The translations under genes were made by a program, and so were the position numbers. DNA of 64,000 bases from NCBI GenBank assembly GCA_023441965.1, contig JAEZNB010000099.1, positions 1 to 64,000 on the forward strand. The letters are read 5' to 3'. Position 1 is the first letter of the stretch. The number at the start of each line of letters is the position of its first letter. Shown one piece after another: positions 7,595-16,299 of the stretch. This stretch comes from Bacillota bacterium (GTDB lineage Bacteria > Bacillota > Clostridia > Lachnospirales > Lachnospiraceae). A model generated the notes under the pieces. The model was not told where the DNA came from, made no database searches, and was given only the letters and a program-made list of their open reading frames with translations.

Positions 7595-7999
7595 ATGGCA
7601 AAAGGAATTGTAAGAAAGATTGATGAACTCGGGAGAATTTGCATTCCCATGGAATATCGTAAGGCATTTGGGGTCACGCCCAGAGAGAACGCACCTGCAG
7701 TTATGCATCTGAAAGGCAACGTACTGCGTGTTGAGCTTAAGCCGGATAAGGCTATAGGCTTAACAAGATTTTTGGACGAGCTGGGAAGGCTCACTCTTCC
7801 GATAGAGATCCGCAGGTCACTAGGTTTCGATGAGTGTCAGGAAGTTGATATGTACATAGAGAGCAATGAGATCTGTTTCCGGAAGGCGGTAGATGGCTGC
7901 ATCATTTGTGGATCAACTGATCAGCTGCTTGAGGTTGAAGGCATATATATCTGCCGGAGCTGCGGTCTTAAGATCGTGGACAAGGTTATGGAGGCATAG
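7595..7999 (+). CDS. AbrB/SpoVT-like regulator with two swapped-hairpin domains and a zinc ribbon
   Basis: A 134-residue protein. Two AbrB-type segments are seen: GIVRKIDELGRICIPMEYR (about 4-22) and GLTRFLDELGRLTLPIEIR (about 56-74). A C-terminal zinc ribbon has CIIC and CRSC pairs. AbrB proteins usually carry one N-terminal swapped hairpin and bind DNA as dimers or tetramers; this one has an internal duplication and may act as a compact dimer on its own. The ATG has AAGGAGG upstream. It probably regulates phage or host genes early in infection (inference). Confidence 0.85.
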   Translation: MAKGIVRKIDELGRICIPMEYRKAFGVTPRENAPAVMHLKGNVLRVELKPDKAIGLTRFLDELGRLTLPIEIRRSLGFDECQEVDMYIESNEICFRKAVDGCIICGSTDQLLEVEGIYICRSCGLKIVDKVMEA

Positions 8000-8002
8000 C
8001 GC

Positions 8003-8143
8003 ATGGCATATTACCGGACTTGCCCTGAGTGTGGGGCGCATTTAGATCCAGGGGAAGCCTGTTCGGATTGCGAGGTATCAGATGAAACTACAAGAGAAGT
8101 TCAACTTGAAGGGGATGAAGTTCAACCGGCTTACAGTAATTGA
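8003..8143 (+). CDS. Small CxxC zinc-ribbon phage protein, 46 residues
   Basis: The N-terminus MAYYRTCPECGAHLDPGE and CSDC give two CxxC pairs. This short form is common just before replication genes in Clostridia phages. Its last 62 bases overlap the homing endonuclease gene that follows, so its C-terminus may have been replaced when that gene inserted. Confidence 0.6.
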   Translation: MAYYRTCPECGAHLDPGEACSDCEVSDETTREVQLEGDEVQPAYSN

Positions 8144-8765
8144 GAGCGCGGGAAAATCAAAAGACAGACAACTTCTTTGGGAATGTCAATGTGATTGCGG
8201 AAACATAGTAATCGTTGCTGGCACATGCCTAAGGACAGAAAGTGTTAAGAGCTGCGGTTGTCTGAAACGTGATAACGGTAAGATATTCTTCAAAGATATT
8301 ACAGGAATGAGATCGGGCAAGCTGGTTGCAATTCATCCGACTTCAAAGAGATCAAGCGGTAAAGTCGTATGGGAATGTCGATGTGATTGCGGAAACATTG
8401 TTTATATTCAGAGCACTCATATTATCAATGGTCATTCAAAGAGCTGTGGCTGCTATTCAAGCGAAAAGACCACGTCAATGAATACCACTCATGGCCTCAC
8501 TAATTCAAGGCTTTATAGGATCTGGTGCAGTATGAAAACCAGGTGCAGTAATCCTAATTCCAAAACCTATGAGTATTATGGCGGCAGAGGCATTGCTGTA
8601 TGTGATGAATGGAACGGTGATTTTACGAAGTTTTATAATTGGGCTGTTAATAATGGGTATACCGATGACCTTACTCTTGATAGAAAGAATGGTGACTTAG
8701 GATACTCACCAGATAATTGCCGTTGGGCTACATGGCACGAACAAAGATTAAATCAAAGGAGGTAA
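8082..8765 (+). CDS. Free-standing homing-type endonuclease with duplicated Cys motif
   Basis: A 227-residue protein. Two similar Cys units occur near residues 33-60 and 95-125, each reading WECxCDCGN then SCGC. The C-terminal half has YRIWCSMKTRCSNP, YYGGRGI, DLTLDRKNG and YSPDNCRWAT, a pattern of AP2/HNH-like phage nucleases. Such genes spread by cutting phage genomes that lack them. It lies between a zinc-ribbon gene, which it overlaps, and the ATPase gene 9 bases on. I am sure of the class but not of the exact fold or of activity. Confidence 0.8.
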   Translation: MKLQEKFNLKGMKFNRLTVIESAGKSKDRQLLWECQCDCGNIVIVAGTCLRTESVKSCGCLKRDNGKIFFKDITGMRSGKLVAIHPTSKRSSGKVVWECRCDCGNIVYIQSTHIINGHSKSCGCYSSEKTTSMNTTHGLTNSRLYRIWCSMKTRCSNPNSKTYEYYGGRGIAVCDEWNGDFTKFYNWAVNNGYTDDLTLDRKNGDLGYSPDNCRWATWHEQRLNQRR

Positions 8766-8773
8766 TACAGATC

Positions 8774-10711
8774 ATGAGAATGAAACTGATAAGAATACAC
8801 ATCCAGAACTTCAAAGGGTGTAAGGACCGGAGCATTGACTTCGGCAACAGAACAGCTATAAAGGGCCAGAATGGATCTGGGAAGACAACGATCGCAGATG
8901 CGGTTATGTGGGTGCTGTTCGGCAAGGATAGCTCCGGAGCTTCCAGCTTCGATATCCGTCCCAAGGATGCAATGGGTATCGATGTTGATTTTGTTGATAT
9001 CCAAGTCGAGACTGTGTGGGACGTTGACGGTAGAGAGTTAACCATCGTTAAAACCCAGAGGCAAAACTGGGTGAAGAAGCGCGGATCCGAGGAGAAGACC
9101 TTCGAGGGCAATGTTAACCTTTATGAAGTCAATACTATCCCGAAGGCAGAAAAGGAATTTAAGGCATACATAGAAGCACTGGTACCGGAGGAAGTTTTTA
9201 AGTTCGTAAGTAATACCAATGCATTCATGGCTCAGAAGCCAATCGACCGCAGGAAGACTCTGTTTAAGCTGGTATCTGATATGACAGATGCTGATGTTTT
9301 GGCAACCGATCCAAAGTTCCAATCGCTGGCTGATCAACTGGCACAATTCACTTCTGAGGAGATCCTGAGCAGGGATAAAAAAGCTCTTCTCGAGAATAAG
9401 AAGAAACTCGACGAAATTCCGGCCAGAATCGATGAAGTATCGAAAACCATAGTAGAGCAGGATTATTCGTTAGCCGAAGTACAGCTCCAGGATCTCCGTG
9501 AGAAGCTGCAGCAAATCGAAAACGAGCCAATGGATGCATCAGGTTATGAAGATGTCAACCGGCTTAAGGCCGAGATTGCTAAGTACAAGGGTGAGCTGCA
9601 GGAGATTGAGCGGGAAGCGAATACCGGTATAGTGAAAGCCCGGAAAGATATCCAATGCAAGATCATTGATATTGATCAGGAGCTTAACAGGCTCATCAAC
9701 CAGGCTTCCTCCGATGAAAGACAGCTTGAAAATATTAAGAACATTATTACGGGCAAGGAAGAACAGCTCAGGAAGCTGGGAGTTGATTACTCAACCGAGA
9801 AAGCCAAAGAAATGGCAGAGGGCGTGAGTATTTGCCCTGTATGTAAACAGGAATATCCGGAAAGCATGAAAGAGGATATGAAGGCTGCATTCGAAACTGA
9901 GAAGGAGAGGAAGCTAAGAGAAATCAATCTTTCTGGAAAGAGTGTATCTGATGCAATCAAGGCCTACAAGGCGCAGATAATCGAATTAGAGAGCAGAATA
10001 TCTGCCAACGAGGATAGTATAGATATTCTCAGAAAAAATAAGACCAATCTTCAGACTGAACTTGAAACACTTCCGGTATCCGCTGATCTATCATCCAATG
10101 ATAGGTATCAGGCAACTCATAATTCCCTGATTAATGCCGAGGGCAATCTCGATATAGCTCTTAACATGACCAAAGATGCCGATGCCAGAATTCAGGCTCA
10201 TAACGAGCGCAAGAGAGCTATCCAGTCGGAAATCGACGTGGTAAACCGAATCCTTGCCGGTAAGCAGACCGTAGCCAATTCTAGGGCCAGAGTTGAGGAA
10301 TTGAAGGAAGAGCAGCGCCGGTTATCCCAGGCGATCGCCAATACCGAGAAGGAGATCTATCTTCTTGAAGAATTCAATAAGGCGAAGGTTAACCTTCTCT
10401 CTGATAAGATCAATGCTCATTTCAAGGTGGTACGCTGGAAACTGTTCGAGCGCCAGATCAATGGCGGATACAACCCGATCTGCGAGCCGTTGATTAATGG
10501 ACAAGCATATAGCAGCGCCCTTAACTCCGGACACAAGATACTGGCAGAGCTCGATATCATTCAGGCCCTACAGCGGATTTATGATGTATCGGTACCGGTA
10601 TTCCTGGACAATGCGGAGCGAATCAATGACTTCAATATCCCGGATATGGATTGTCAGCTGATCACCTTATCTGTAACCGAAGACCCTGTTTTGAAAGTGG
10701 AGGTAATGTAA
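8774..10711 (+). CDS. Rad50/SbcC-like phage ATPase
   Basis: A 645-residue ABC/SMC-type ATPase. Walker A is GQNGSGKTT (about 31-39). Long coiled coils flank a zinc-hook CPVC (about 352-355). Near the C-terminus are LNSGHKILAELDI (signature region) and VPVFLDNAERI (Walker B). Such proteins work with nucleases and RecT in phage recombination. RecT, MBL and ERCC4 genes follow directly. The ATG at 8774 is preceded by AAAGGAGG at 11 bases; an upstream start at 8717 would overlap the endonuclease gene and lacks a ribosome site. Confidence 0.88.
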   Translation: MRMKLIRIHIQNFKGCKDRSIDFGNRTAIKGQNGSGKTTIADAVMWVLFGKDSSGASSFDIRPKDAMGIDVDFVDIQVETVWDVDGRELTIVKTQRQNWVKKRGSEEKTFEGNVNLYEVNTIPKAEKEFKAYIEALVPEEVFKFVSNTNAFMAQKPIDRRKTLFKLVSDMTDADVLATDPKFQSLADQLAQFTSEEILSRDKKALLENKKKLDEIPARIDEVSKTIVEQDYSLAEVQLQDLREKLQQIENEPMDASGYEDVNRLKAEIAKYKGELQEIEREANTGIVKARKDIQCKIIDIDQELNRLINQASSDERQLENIKNIITGKEEQLRKLGVDYSTEKAKEMAEGVSICPVCKQEYPESMKEDMKAAFETEKERKLREINLSGKSVSDAIKAYKAQIIELESRISANEDSIDILRKNKTNLQTELETLPVSADLSSNDRYQATHNSLINAEGNLDIALNMTKDADARIQAHNERKRAIQSEIDVVNRILAGKQTVANSRARVEELKEEQRRLSQAIANTEKEIYLLEEFNKAKVNLLSDKINAHFKVVRWKLFERQINGGYNPICEPLINGQAYSSALNSGHKILAELDIIQALQRIYDVSVPVFLDNAERINDFNIPDMDCQLITLSVTEDPVLKVEVM

Positions 10712-10712
10712 T

Positions 10713-11669
10713 ATGGCAGAACAAACAGCAGTAGTAAAAATCGGAATTACTCAGCCAGGGGTTGAGTATGTGACCAATCAATTAGTGCAGGAGGAAAAGA
10801 AGGGGCTTAAGTTTCCGGCAAATTACAGCCTGCAGAACGCAATGAATTCAGCTTATCTCATGTTGAAAGAGGCCGAAACCAAAGACGGACAACCCTTATT
10901 GTCTGTATGCACACAGGAAAGTGTTGTACTCTCGCTAACTCAAATGGCAACGCAGGGGCTTAATCCCGTAAAGAAACAATGCTATTTTGTAGCTTACGGG
11001 AATAAGTGCAAGTTGGTACCATCATATTTCGGCACTCTTGCCATCCTTAACCGGGTGAAAAACCTTAAGAGGCAGCCAATCGCTAATGTGGTTCGGCAGG
11101 GTGATGTTTTTGAGTATGGATATAACGAGGATATGGATCTTGTGATTTATAAGCATGAGACCAAAATAGAAAATCTCGACAATCAAATCCTGGCTGCCTA
11201 TGCAATCATCGAGACAGACAAGGAAAGAGTGATTGAGATCATGAGTCGAAACCAATTGGAAAATGCATGGTCACAAGGTCAATCATGGAAGGCTGCCAAA
11301 AAGGGAAACTATGAATCAGCTACTCACGCCAAGTTTTCTGAGGAAATGGCAAAGAAGACTGTATTAAACCGCGCAAGTAAAAAACTTATTAATGCTACTG
11401 ATGACAGCTCGATCATGGGAGATCAGTTCATTGAGGCGTTTAATGAGACCAGTGATAATGATGCAATCGATGTTACTCAGGCAAGCGTGCAGCATCAGAT
11501 AGCAACCAATGCCAATACTGAGGAATTTGTAGCTCCGGTGGAAGAAGTCCAGGGGGAGGTTATTGATACTCCTAAACAGCCGGAACCTGAGAAAAAAGCT
11601 CAGAAGGCGCAGCAGACCAAACCTCCGGTACAGGCTCCCGACATTCCGGACTGGATGAATCAGGGGTGA
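10713..11669 (+). CDS. recT: RecT family single-strand annealing recombinase
   Basis: A 318-residue protein. Residues about 35-240 match RecT (SVCTQESVVLSLTQMATQGL, KCKLVPSYFGTLAILNR). The acidic, proline-rich tail (about 255-318) ends PDIPDWMNQG, a form typical of SSB-interacting tips. RecT anneals single strands during phage recombination and replication. Its ATG comes 2 bases after the ATPase stop, with GTGGAGG upstream. Confidence 0.93.
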   Translation: MAEQTAVVKIGITQPGVEYVTNQLVQEEKKGLKFPANYSLQNAMNSAYLMLKEAETKDGQPLLSVCTQESVVLSLTQMATQGLNPVKKQCYFVAYGNKCKLVPSYFGTLAILNRVKNLKRQPIANVVRQGDVFEYGYNEDMDLVIYKHETKIENLDNQILAAYAIIETDKERVIEIMSRNQLENAWSQGQSWKAAKKGNYESATHAKFSEEMAKKTVLNRASKKLINATDDSSIMGDQFIEAFNETSDNDAIDVTQASVQHQIATNANTEEFVAPVEEVQGEVIDTPKQPEPEKKAQKAQQTKPPVQAPDIPDWMNQG

Positions 11670-11673
11670 TCGA

Positions 11674-12420
11674 ATGCAACTTAGATGCTTAGGCAGTAGT
11701 TCCGCTGGTAACTGCTACCTCTTGGAGAATGAAACGGAATGCCTGGTCCTTGAGGCCGGGCTTCCCCTTACAAAAATTAAGGAAGCGTTGGGCTTCAATG
11801 TTTTAAAGATTGTTGGCGCCCTGATCACTCATGAACATGGAGACCATGCAAAATTTATCAAAAATTATGATGTCGCAGGGATTAGGTGTGGTATGTCTGA
11901 GGGGACTATAAATGCGTTTAGCTACAAGACGATGTGCGACGTGCTAAAGGTGGGATATTGGTATTGCTTCGGCAATTTTACTGTTACTCCTTTCATGGTC
12001 GTACATGATGCTGCAGAGCCATTCGGATACATCATCCGTCATCAGGAAATAGGTACCTTACTATTTGCTTCTGATACAGAGTACATAAAGCATAATTTTA
12101 GGAAGCTGCAGCTTAATCACATCATGATTGAGTGTAATTACTCGCAGAAGATCATTGATGGTAGAGTGCATCAGGGAGATACAGTCAAAGGCCTCAGAGA
12201 CAGAGTTCTGCAATCTCATATGGAGTTGGAAACCTGTAAGAGCTTCATTGAGGCGAATAAGACAGTGAGCCTTGATACAGTTACCCTTCTTCATTTATCC
12301 GACGGCAATTCAAATGCTAAGCAATTCCAGAGCGAGATACAAGCCATTGTTGGTCCTAGTGTTAAGGTTATGGTTGCTGATAAAGGGACAATCGTGGACC
12401 TTAACATCATACCATTTTAA
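11674..12420 (+). CDS. Metallo-beta-lactamase fold hydrolase (phage recombination cluster)
   Basis: A 248-residue MBL-fold protein. It opens QLRCLGSSSAGNCYLL and carries the metal motif THEHGDH (about 52-58), then HDAAEPFGY and FASDTE. MBL proteins next to recT are usual in Firmicutes phages; nuclease activity like YycJ is plausible but unproven. It ends before a 105-base gap with CCCGGG/CCCGGG arms (about 12483-12512). Confidence 0.85.
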   Translation: MQLRCLGSSSAGNCYLLENETECLVLEAGLPLTKIKEALGFNVLKIVGALITHEHGDHAKFIKNYDVAGIRCGMSEGTINAFSYKTMCDVLKVGYWYCFGNFTVTPFMVVHDAAEPFGYIIRHQEIGTLLFASDTEYIKHNFRKLQLNHIMIECNYSQKIIDGRVHQGDTVKGLRDRVLQSHMELETCKSFIEANKTVSLDTVTLLHLSDGNSNAKQFQSEIQAIVGPSVKVMVADKGTIVDLNIIPF

Positions 12421-12525
12421 CAGCGCACTTCCGGTATAACATATCACAAATGGAGCCGGATTGATTACCTTCTTATCTTGACCCGGGTGGTTTCATAGGC
12501 CGTCCCGGGAGAAAGGAGCAATAGA

Positions 12526-13047
12526 TTGACTATCATAGAAGATACCAGGCAACAGGCCGACAAGCATAAGGTTGAGAACTCTCAGCTGCTCAGTTTAGGA
12601 GTGAAGATCCTAAGAAGTAAACTTCCGGTCGGAGACTATGCCAATATTCAGAATTTATCAGTAGTTATAGACAGTAAAAAGGACCTACAGGAATGTGTAG
12701 GCAACATCTGTGGAAAAGAACATGCCCGCTTCAGAAGAGAATGCCAGCTCGCACAGGACAACGGCATTAAGTTGATCATCCTGGTGGAGCATGGTTGGGG
12801 AGTTAAGAGCATTGATGATGTAGCTCTCTGGAGAAACCCGAGACTAGATGCTTTCGAGCGCAAGGTTAAGTCCATGCAGCGGAGATGCATATCAACTGCA
12901 GGCATGAGACCGCCTACAAGTGGAGAGATACTGGCTAAGGCCATGAGGACCATGCAGGAGAAGTATGGAGTGGAATTCCGGTTCTGTAGCCGGGGTGATG
13001 CAGGGAAGAAGATCGTTGAGATCTTGGGTGGTGTTTTGAGCGTATGA
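12526..13047 (+). CDS. ERCC4-type nuclease
   Basis: A 173-residue protein. IEDTRQQADKH, LPVGDYA, VVIDSKKDLQE and HARFRRECQLA form the ERCC4/XPF-like nuclease core (ERKxxxD equivalents). Such nucleases cut branched DNA and pair with RecT systems in phages. TTG at 12526 is the start, with AAAGGAG at 7-8 bases. Its TGA overlaps the next ATG (ATGA). Confidence 0.85.
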   Translation: MTIIEDTRQQADKHKVENSQLLSLGVKILRSKLPVGDYANIQNLSVVIDSKKDLQECVGNICGKEHARFRRECQLAQDNGIKLIILVEHGWGVKSIDDVALWRNPRLDAFERKVKSMQRRCISTAGMRPPTSGEILAKAMRTMQEKYGVEFRFCSRGDAGKKIVEILGGVLSV

Positions 13048-13325
13048 GGAGCTACCGCCAAAGGATTGCAGTACAAAAGCAGCCTACAAAGCCAAAGGAG
13101 AAACAGGAGCAACCCAAGGAACCGGCAAAAAAACGTTATCCCGAGGTTAAAGCCTATCTCCAGAAGGCTATCCGGATGCACCAGGAAATACTGAAAGACT
13201 TTGAACCGCTATCAGATGAATGGGCGCTGTGCCAGAGCGATTTATTCAGATACAAGACAGATTATGAGCTACTCGAAAGAGGTACATACGAAGATCGTAA
13301 GGGGGTAATTGATAAATATGGCTGA
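13044..13325 (+). CDS. Hypothetical phage protein, 93 residues
   Basis: The first 30 residues are rich in Lys, Gln, Pro and Glu and look disordered. A helical part (about 32-93) follows. It is coupled to the ERCC4 gene and overlaps the start of the DUF927 gene, so it is probably part of the replication operon. Function unknown. Confidence 0.65.
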   Translation: MRSYRQRIAVQKQPTKPKEKQEQPKEPAKKRYPEVKAYLQKAIRMHQEILKDFEPLSDEWALCQSDLFRYKTDYELLERGTYEDRKGVIDKYG

Positions 13326-15210
13326 CGAGGCTATTAAGCAATTTACAAAGCAGGAATTTAATACTGAAGCCCCCTACAAGCTTCTCTTTGAGTTGCGAAA
13401 CAACCGGTTTAAGTATAACCAGGTGTTTACCGCCTTAAAGGAAAATGCTCAAAGCGTCGGATTCAAAGACTTCGGACGGATGCTAAAGGCTTATGCGGAG
13501 GAGCAGGCTGGTCGAGGAGTAATCATTGATAACGTTACTCAATTTGAAGATCAGGAGATTGAGTTAAAAACCGGTGAGTGGCTAGCGGATGATTTCGGGG
13601 TTACAAGGCATAATGAACGTAACGGAGAGGATATTGCCTGTGTGCACCCTATCATGCCGGTGGAGTGTCTTACGAATATCGATACCGGCATCGAGAAACT
13701 CCGGATTGCCTTTAGGAAGGGTAAGAACTGGCGCAATGAGATTTATGAGCGCCGGATCATAGCCAGTGCTAACAACATCCTGGAATTGGCTAACAACGGA
13801 GTAGCGGTCACTTCGGAGAGCGCTAAATATCTGGTTCGATACCTGCATGACGTGGAAAATCTCAATTATGATATTCTACCAAAGCATAATTCCGTAGGTA
13901 GGTTAGGGTGGACCAATGCCGGTGATTTCTCTCCGTATGTGGATGACCTGATCTTCGACGGGTCCAATAATTTTCGAAATATCTATGATTCCGTAAGACC
14001 CGAAGGCAGCTTTGATAAATGGCTTGAGGTTGCGAAGGCAGTGCGTACAACTGATTCACCAGCGCGGATTATACTGGCTGCGAGTTTTGCGAGTGTGCTG
14101 CTTAAGATCCTGGGCAAGCTCAATTTCATGGTCCATCTTTGGGGCGGTACCGAAGCCGGTAAGACTGTTTCTTTAATGCTGGCAGCCTCTGTATGGGCTA
14201 ATCCAGCGGAGGATGGATACATACAGACCTTTAATGGTACTCAGGTAGCTATTGAGCTCCTGGAGGGTTTTACGAACTCCATGCCGCTTATTCTGGATGA
14301 GTTTCAGCTTGTTAAAGATAAAAAGATGTTTGAGCAGATTGTCTACATGATCTGTGAGGGCATAGGGCGCTTAAGAGGTAAAAAAACCGGAGGACTACAG
14401 GATACTCCCATTTGGAAAAACTGCACATTGACATCCGGAGAGTCGCCGATCACAAATGCTTCCACTGGCGGAGGAGCTGTCAACCGTATCATCGAAATTG
14501 AGTGTAAAGACAAGCTATTTACGGATGCACCAGCTGTGGCTGACGCGATCCGGAAGAATTACGGTCATGCCGGGCAGATGTTTATATTGCTTCTGAGCCA
14601 AAAGGGCAATAAGGAAGAGGCAGAGCGACTGTATAAAGAATTTTACAATGCCTTAGGTACCGATTCTACCGAAAAGCAGACCATGGCTGCCGCAATCATC
14701 CTTACAGCTGATGCGTTAGCTACGAAATGGATCTTTTGCGATGAAAGGGCCCTGCAGGTCGAGGATATTGAGAAATATCTGCATAGCAAAGAGTCGGTAG
14801 ATGTAAACCTAAGAGCTTATGAATATCTCCGGGATACGATAGCGGCTAATCGGTATAAATTCGTGCTTAATGGAGTAGCCCCGACTTATGAGTGCTGGGG
14901 TAGCATATCGGGTGGCAAAACTAATCTACTTAAGACAGTGTTCGAGAAAATATGTAATGAGGGCGGCTTTGACTCCAAAGCACTCGCATCCTGGATGAAG
15001 CAAAGAGGATACACAGAGACAGCAGTTGATAGACCATTTAAGAGCGCCAGCATCAACGGATCAAAACTATGGTGCGTCTGCCTTAAGGAACCGGAATCGG
15101 TTACTGAATTTGAACCGGTCCAACAGAGAATACCGTTCGACGAGCCAGAAGCAGACAGCGCCTATTGGAATTACCTGACAAGAGAATCGTCTAACAGTAA
15201 CCGTGAGTAA
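13318..15210 (+). CDS. DUF927 domain replicative helicase/ATPase
   Basis: A 630-residue protein. The DUF927 region (about 150-480) holds Walker A GGTEAGKTV, Walker B-like PLILDEFQLV and the arginine-rich GIGRLRGKKTGG. DUF927 proteins are superfamily-3-like helicases of phages and mobile elements. It directly precedes the iteron cluster at 15196-15459, and its last codons lie within the first iterons, which suits an origin-binding replication protein. ATG 13318 is preferred; a TTG at 13309 in the same frame is possible. Confidence 0.82.
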   Translation: MADEAIKQFTKQEFNTEAPYKLLFELRNNRFKYNQVFTALKENAQSVGFKDFGRMLKAYAEEQAGRGVIIDNVTQFEDQEIELKTGEWLADDFGVTRHNERNGEDIACVHPIMPVECLTNIDTGIEKLRIAFRKGKNWRNEIYERRIIASANNILELANNGVAVTSESAKYLVRYLHDVENLNYDILPKHNSVGRLGWTNAGDFSPYVDDLIFDGSNNFRNIYDSVRPEGSFDKWLEVAKAVRTTDSPARIILAASFASVLLKILGKLNFMVHLWGGTEAGKTVSLMLAASVWANPAEDGYIQTFNGTQVAIELLEGFTNSMPLILDEFQLVKDKKMFEQIVYMICEGIGRLRGKKTGGLQDTPIWKNCTLTSGESPITNASTGGGAVNRIIEIECKDKLFTDAPAVADAIRKNYGHAGQMFILLLSQKGNKEEAERLYKEFYNALGTDSTEKQTMAAAIILTADALATKWIFCDERALQVEDIEKYLHSKESVDVNLRAYEYLRDTIAANRYKFVLNGVAPTYECWGSISGGKTNLLKTVFEKICNEGGFDSKALASWMKQRGYTETAVDRPFKSASINGSKLWCVCLKEPESVTEFEPVQQRIPFDEPEADSAYWNYLTRESSNSNRE

Positions 15211-15459
15211 CCGTTCAGAGTGCGAATAACGGTTACCGCTCAAACCCAGTAAAATCAAGGCTTTGAGGGTTATGGTAACCGTAAAACCATGGTAACCGTA
15301 AAATTTTATTACTTTATATAAATAATAAAAATAAAAACCACCTTCTATCGCACGCGTAAAAATTACGGTTACTACGGTTACCGTGCCAGTTTTGTTAGGA
15401 AAATCAAGGCTTTAGCGGTAGCCAAGCCAACGGTTACCGTACGGTTACCACGGTTACCG
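15196..15459. repeat. Iteron cluster with AT-rich core, probable phage replication origin
   Basis: Ten copies of ACGGTTAC(CGT) lie here. Four are in reverse form (GTAACCGT at about 15197, 15207, 15275 and 15292). Six are forward (about 15229, 15364, 15373, 15430, 15441 and 15450). Between them, 15300-15337 is almost pure A/T. A second repeat, AAAATCAAGGCTTT, occurs at about 15252 and 15400. The arrangement matches iteron-type origins. The gap 15211-15472 holds no gene. Confidence 0.8.
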
Positions 15460-15472
15460 CATAGGAGGGTTT

Positions 15473-15706
15473 ATGACAGAAAAGAGGATACCCTCTCATG
15501 AAGAGGTCAGACAGATATTCAACGACACATACAATGTATTTTATAAAAAGTGGAAAGACATATCCTCCCCAGAGCAATGGGTACCGCTAATGCAGGATAT
15601 GCGTGAGATAGATCGGAAATATAACTGCGACCTGTGCCGGCAGATACTGATCGAGCTGGTGAAGGTCATTGAGGATGAGTTTAAAAGGAGGGATACAAGT
15701 GAGTAA
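15473..15706 (+). CDS. Hypothetical early phage protein, 77 residues
   Basis: A helical protein with a CDLCRQ motif near residue 53. AGGAGGGTTT precedes its ATG. It is the first gene after the putative origin and overlaps the next gene by 8 bases. Its family is unknown to me. Confidence 0.65.
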   Translation: MTEKRIPSHEEVRQIFNDTYNVFYKKWKDISSPEQWVPLMQDMREIDRKYNCDLCRQILIELVKVIEDEFKRRDTSE

Positions 15707-16298
15707 TTTACATTTAGTAAAAAGTGAATACAGCCTTAGCGAGATAAAAGAGGCTATCAAGGATAATATCAACAAGACGACACAGAGTTTTATTGCTATC
15801 GGATATTATCTAAAGTATGTAAGGGATAATAGACTATACCTTGATGATGGATACATGAGTATATGGGAATTTGCAAGTGAGGAGTTTAATTTTAGCCAAT
15901 CATGGGCTAGTAGATGTATGGCTGTTAACGATAAGTTTAGCATCAATGGAAACTCTCCTGTTCTACAGGAACAGTTTGCAGGGTATAAGAAGGGACTTTT
16001 GGCTGAAATGCTTTATTTGTCTGATGAACAAATAGCTAAAACAAATCCTGTAACTACACGTGTTCAAATTAGAGACATGAGAACCGAGCGCATTGACTAC
16101 TGCGAAGCCGATGTTGATAAAGAGCTGGAGCGGAGGATAACCAAGCTCGAAGCCTTACAGGATGATGACTTCATTGAAGACTTAAGAAAAAGAGCTCAGA
16201 TTAAGGTTGATGCCGTTGCACTTCTGAAAGAGAATATCACTGCAGACAAACAACCGAGATACTGTCCACACTGCCATCTACCGATAGAGGAGGATTAG
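15699..16298 (+). CDS. Phage protein with GYYL-x-EYA domain, short paralogue
   Basis: A 199-residue protein. Residues about 10-130 carry a domain (AIGYYLKYVRD, LYLDDGYMSIWEFASEEF, TTRVQIRDMR) that recurs in the next gene. It resembles DUF3102/ParB-like DNA-binding proteins, though I am not sure. A C-terminal zinc-type YCPHCHLP follows. GTG 15699 is chosen because AAAAGGAGGG lies 7 bases before it. It may bind DNA near the adjacent iterons (inference). Confidence 0.7.
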   Translation: MSNLHLVKSEYSLSEIKEAIKDNINKTTQSFIAIGYYLKYVRDNRLYLDDGYMSIWEFASEEFNFSQSWASRCMAVNDKFSINGNSPVLQEQFAGYKKGLLAEMLYLSDEQIAKTNPVTTRVQIRDMRTERIDYCEADVDKELERRITKLEALQDDDFIEDLRKRAQIKVDAVALLKENITADKQPRYCPHCHLPIEED

Positions 16299-16299
16299 T

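Noticed and set aside
12477..12512. Shared 15-base string TTGACCCGGGTGGTT in the phage and at about 52652 in the host
   Set aside because: It is short and GC-rich, and the flanks differ; chance is likely, and the prophage ends are clearly elsewhere.
12648..13181. Minus-strand ORF of 177 codons
   Set aside because: It is the complement of the ERCC4 nuclease gene, which has clear motifs.
15196..15459. CRISPR-like array
   Set aside because: Repeats are only 8-11 bases, occur in both orientations and have irregular spacing; iterons fit better.
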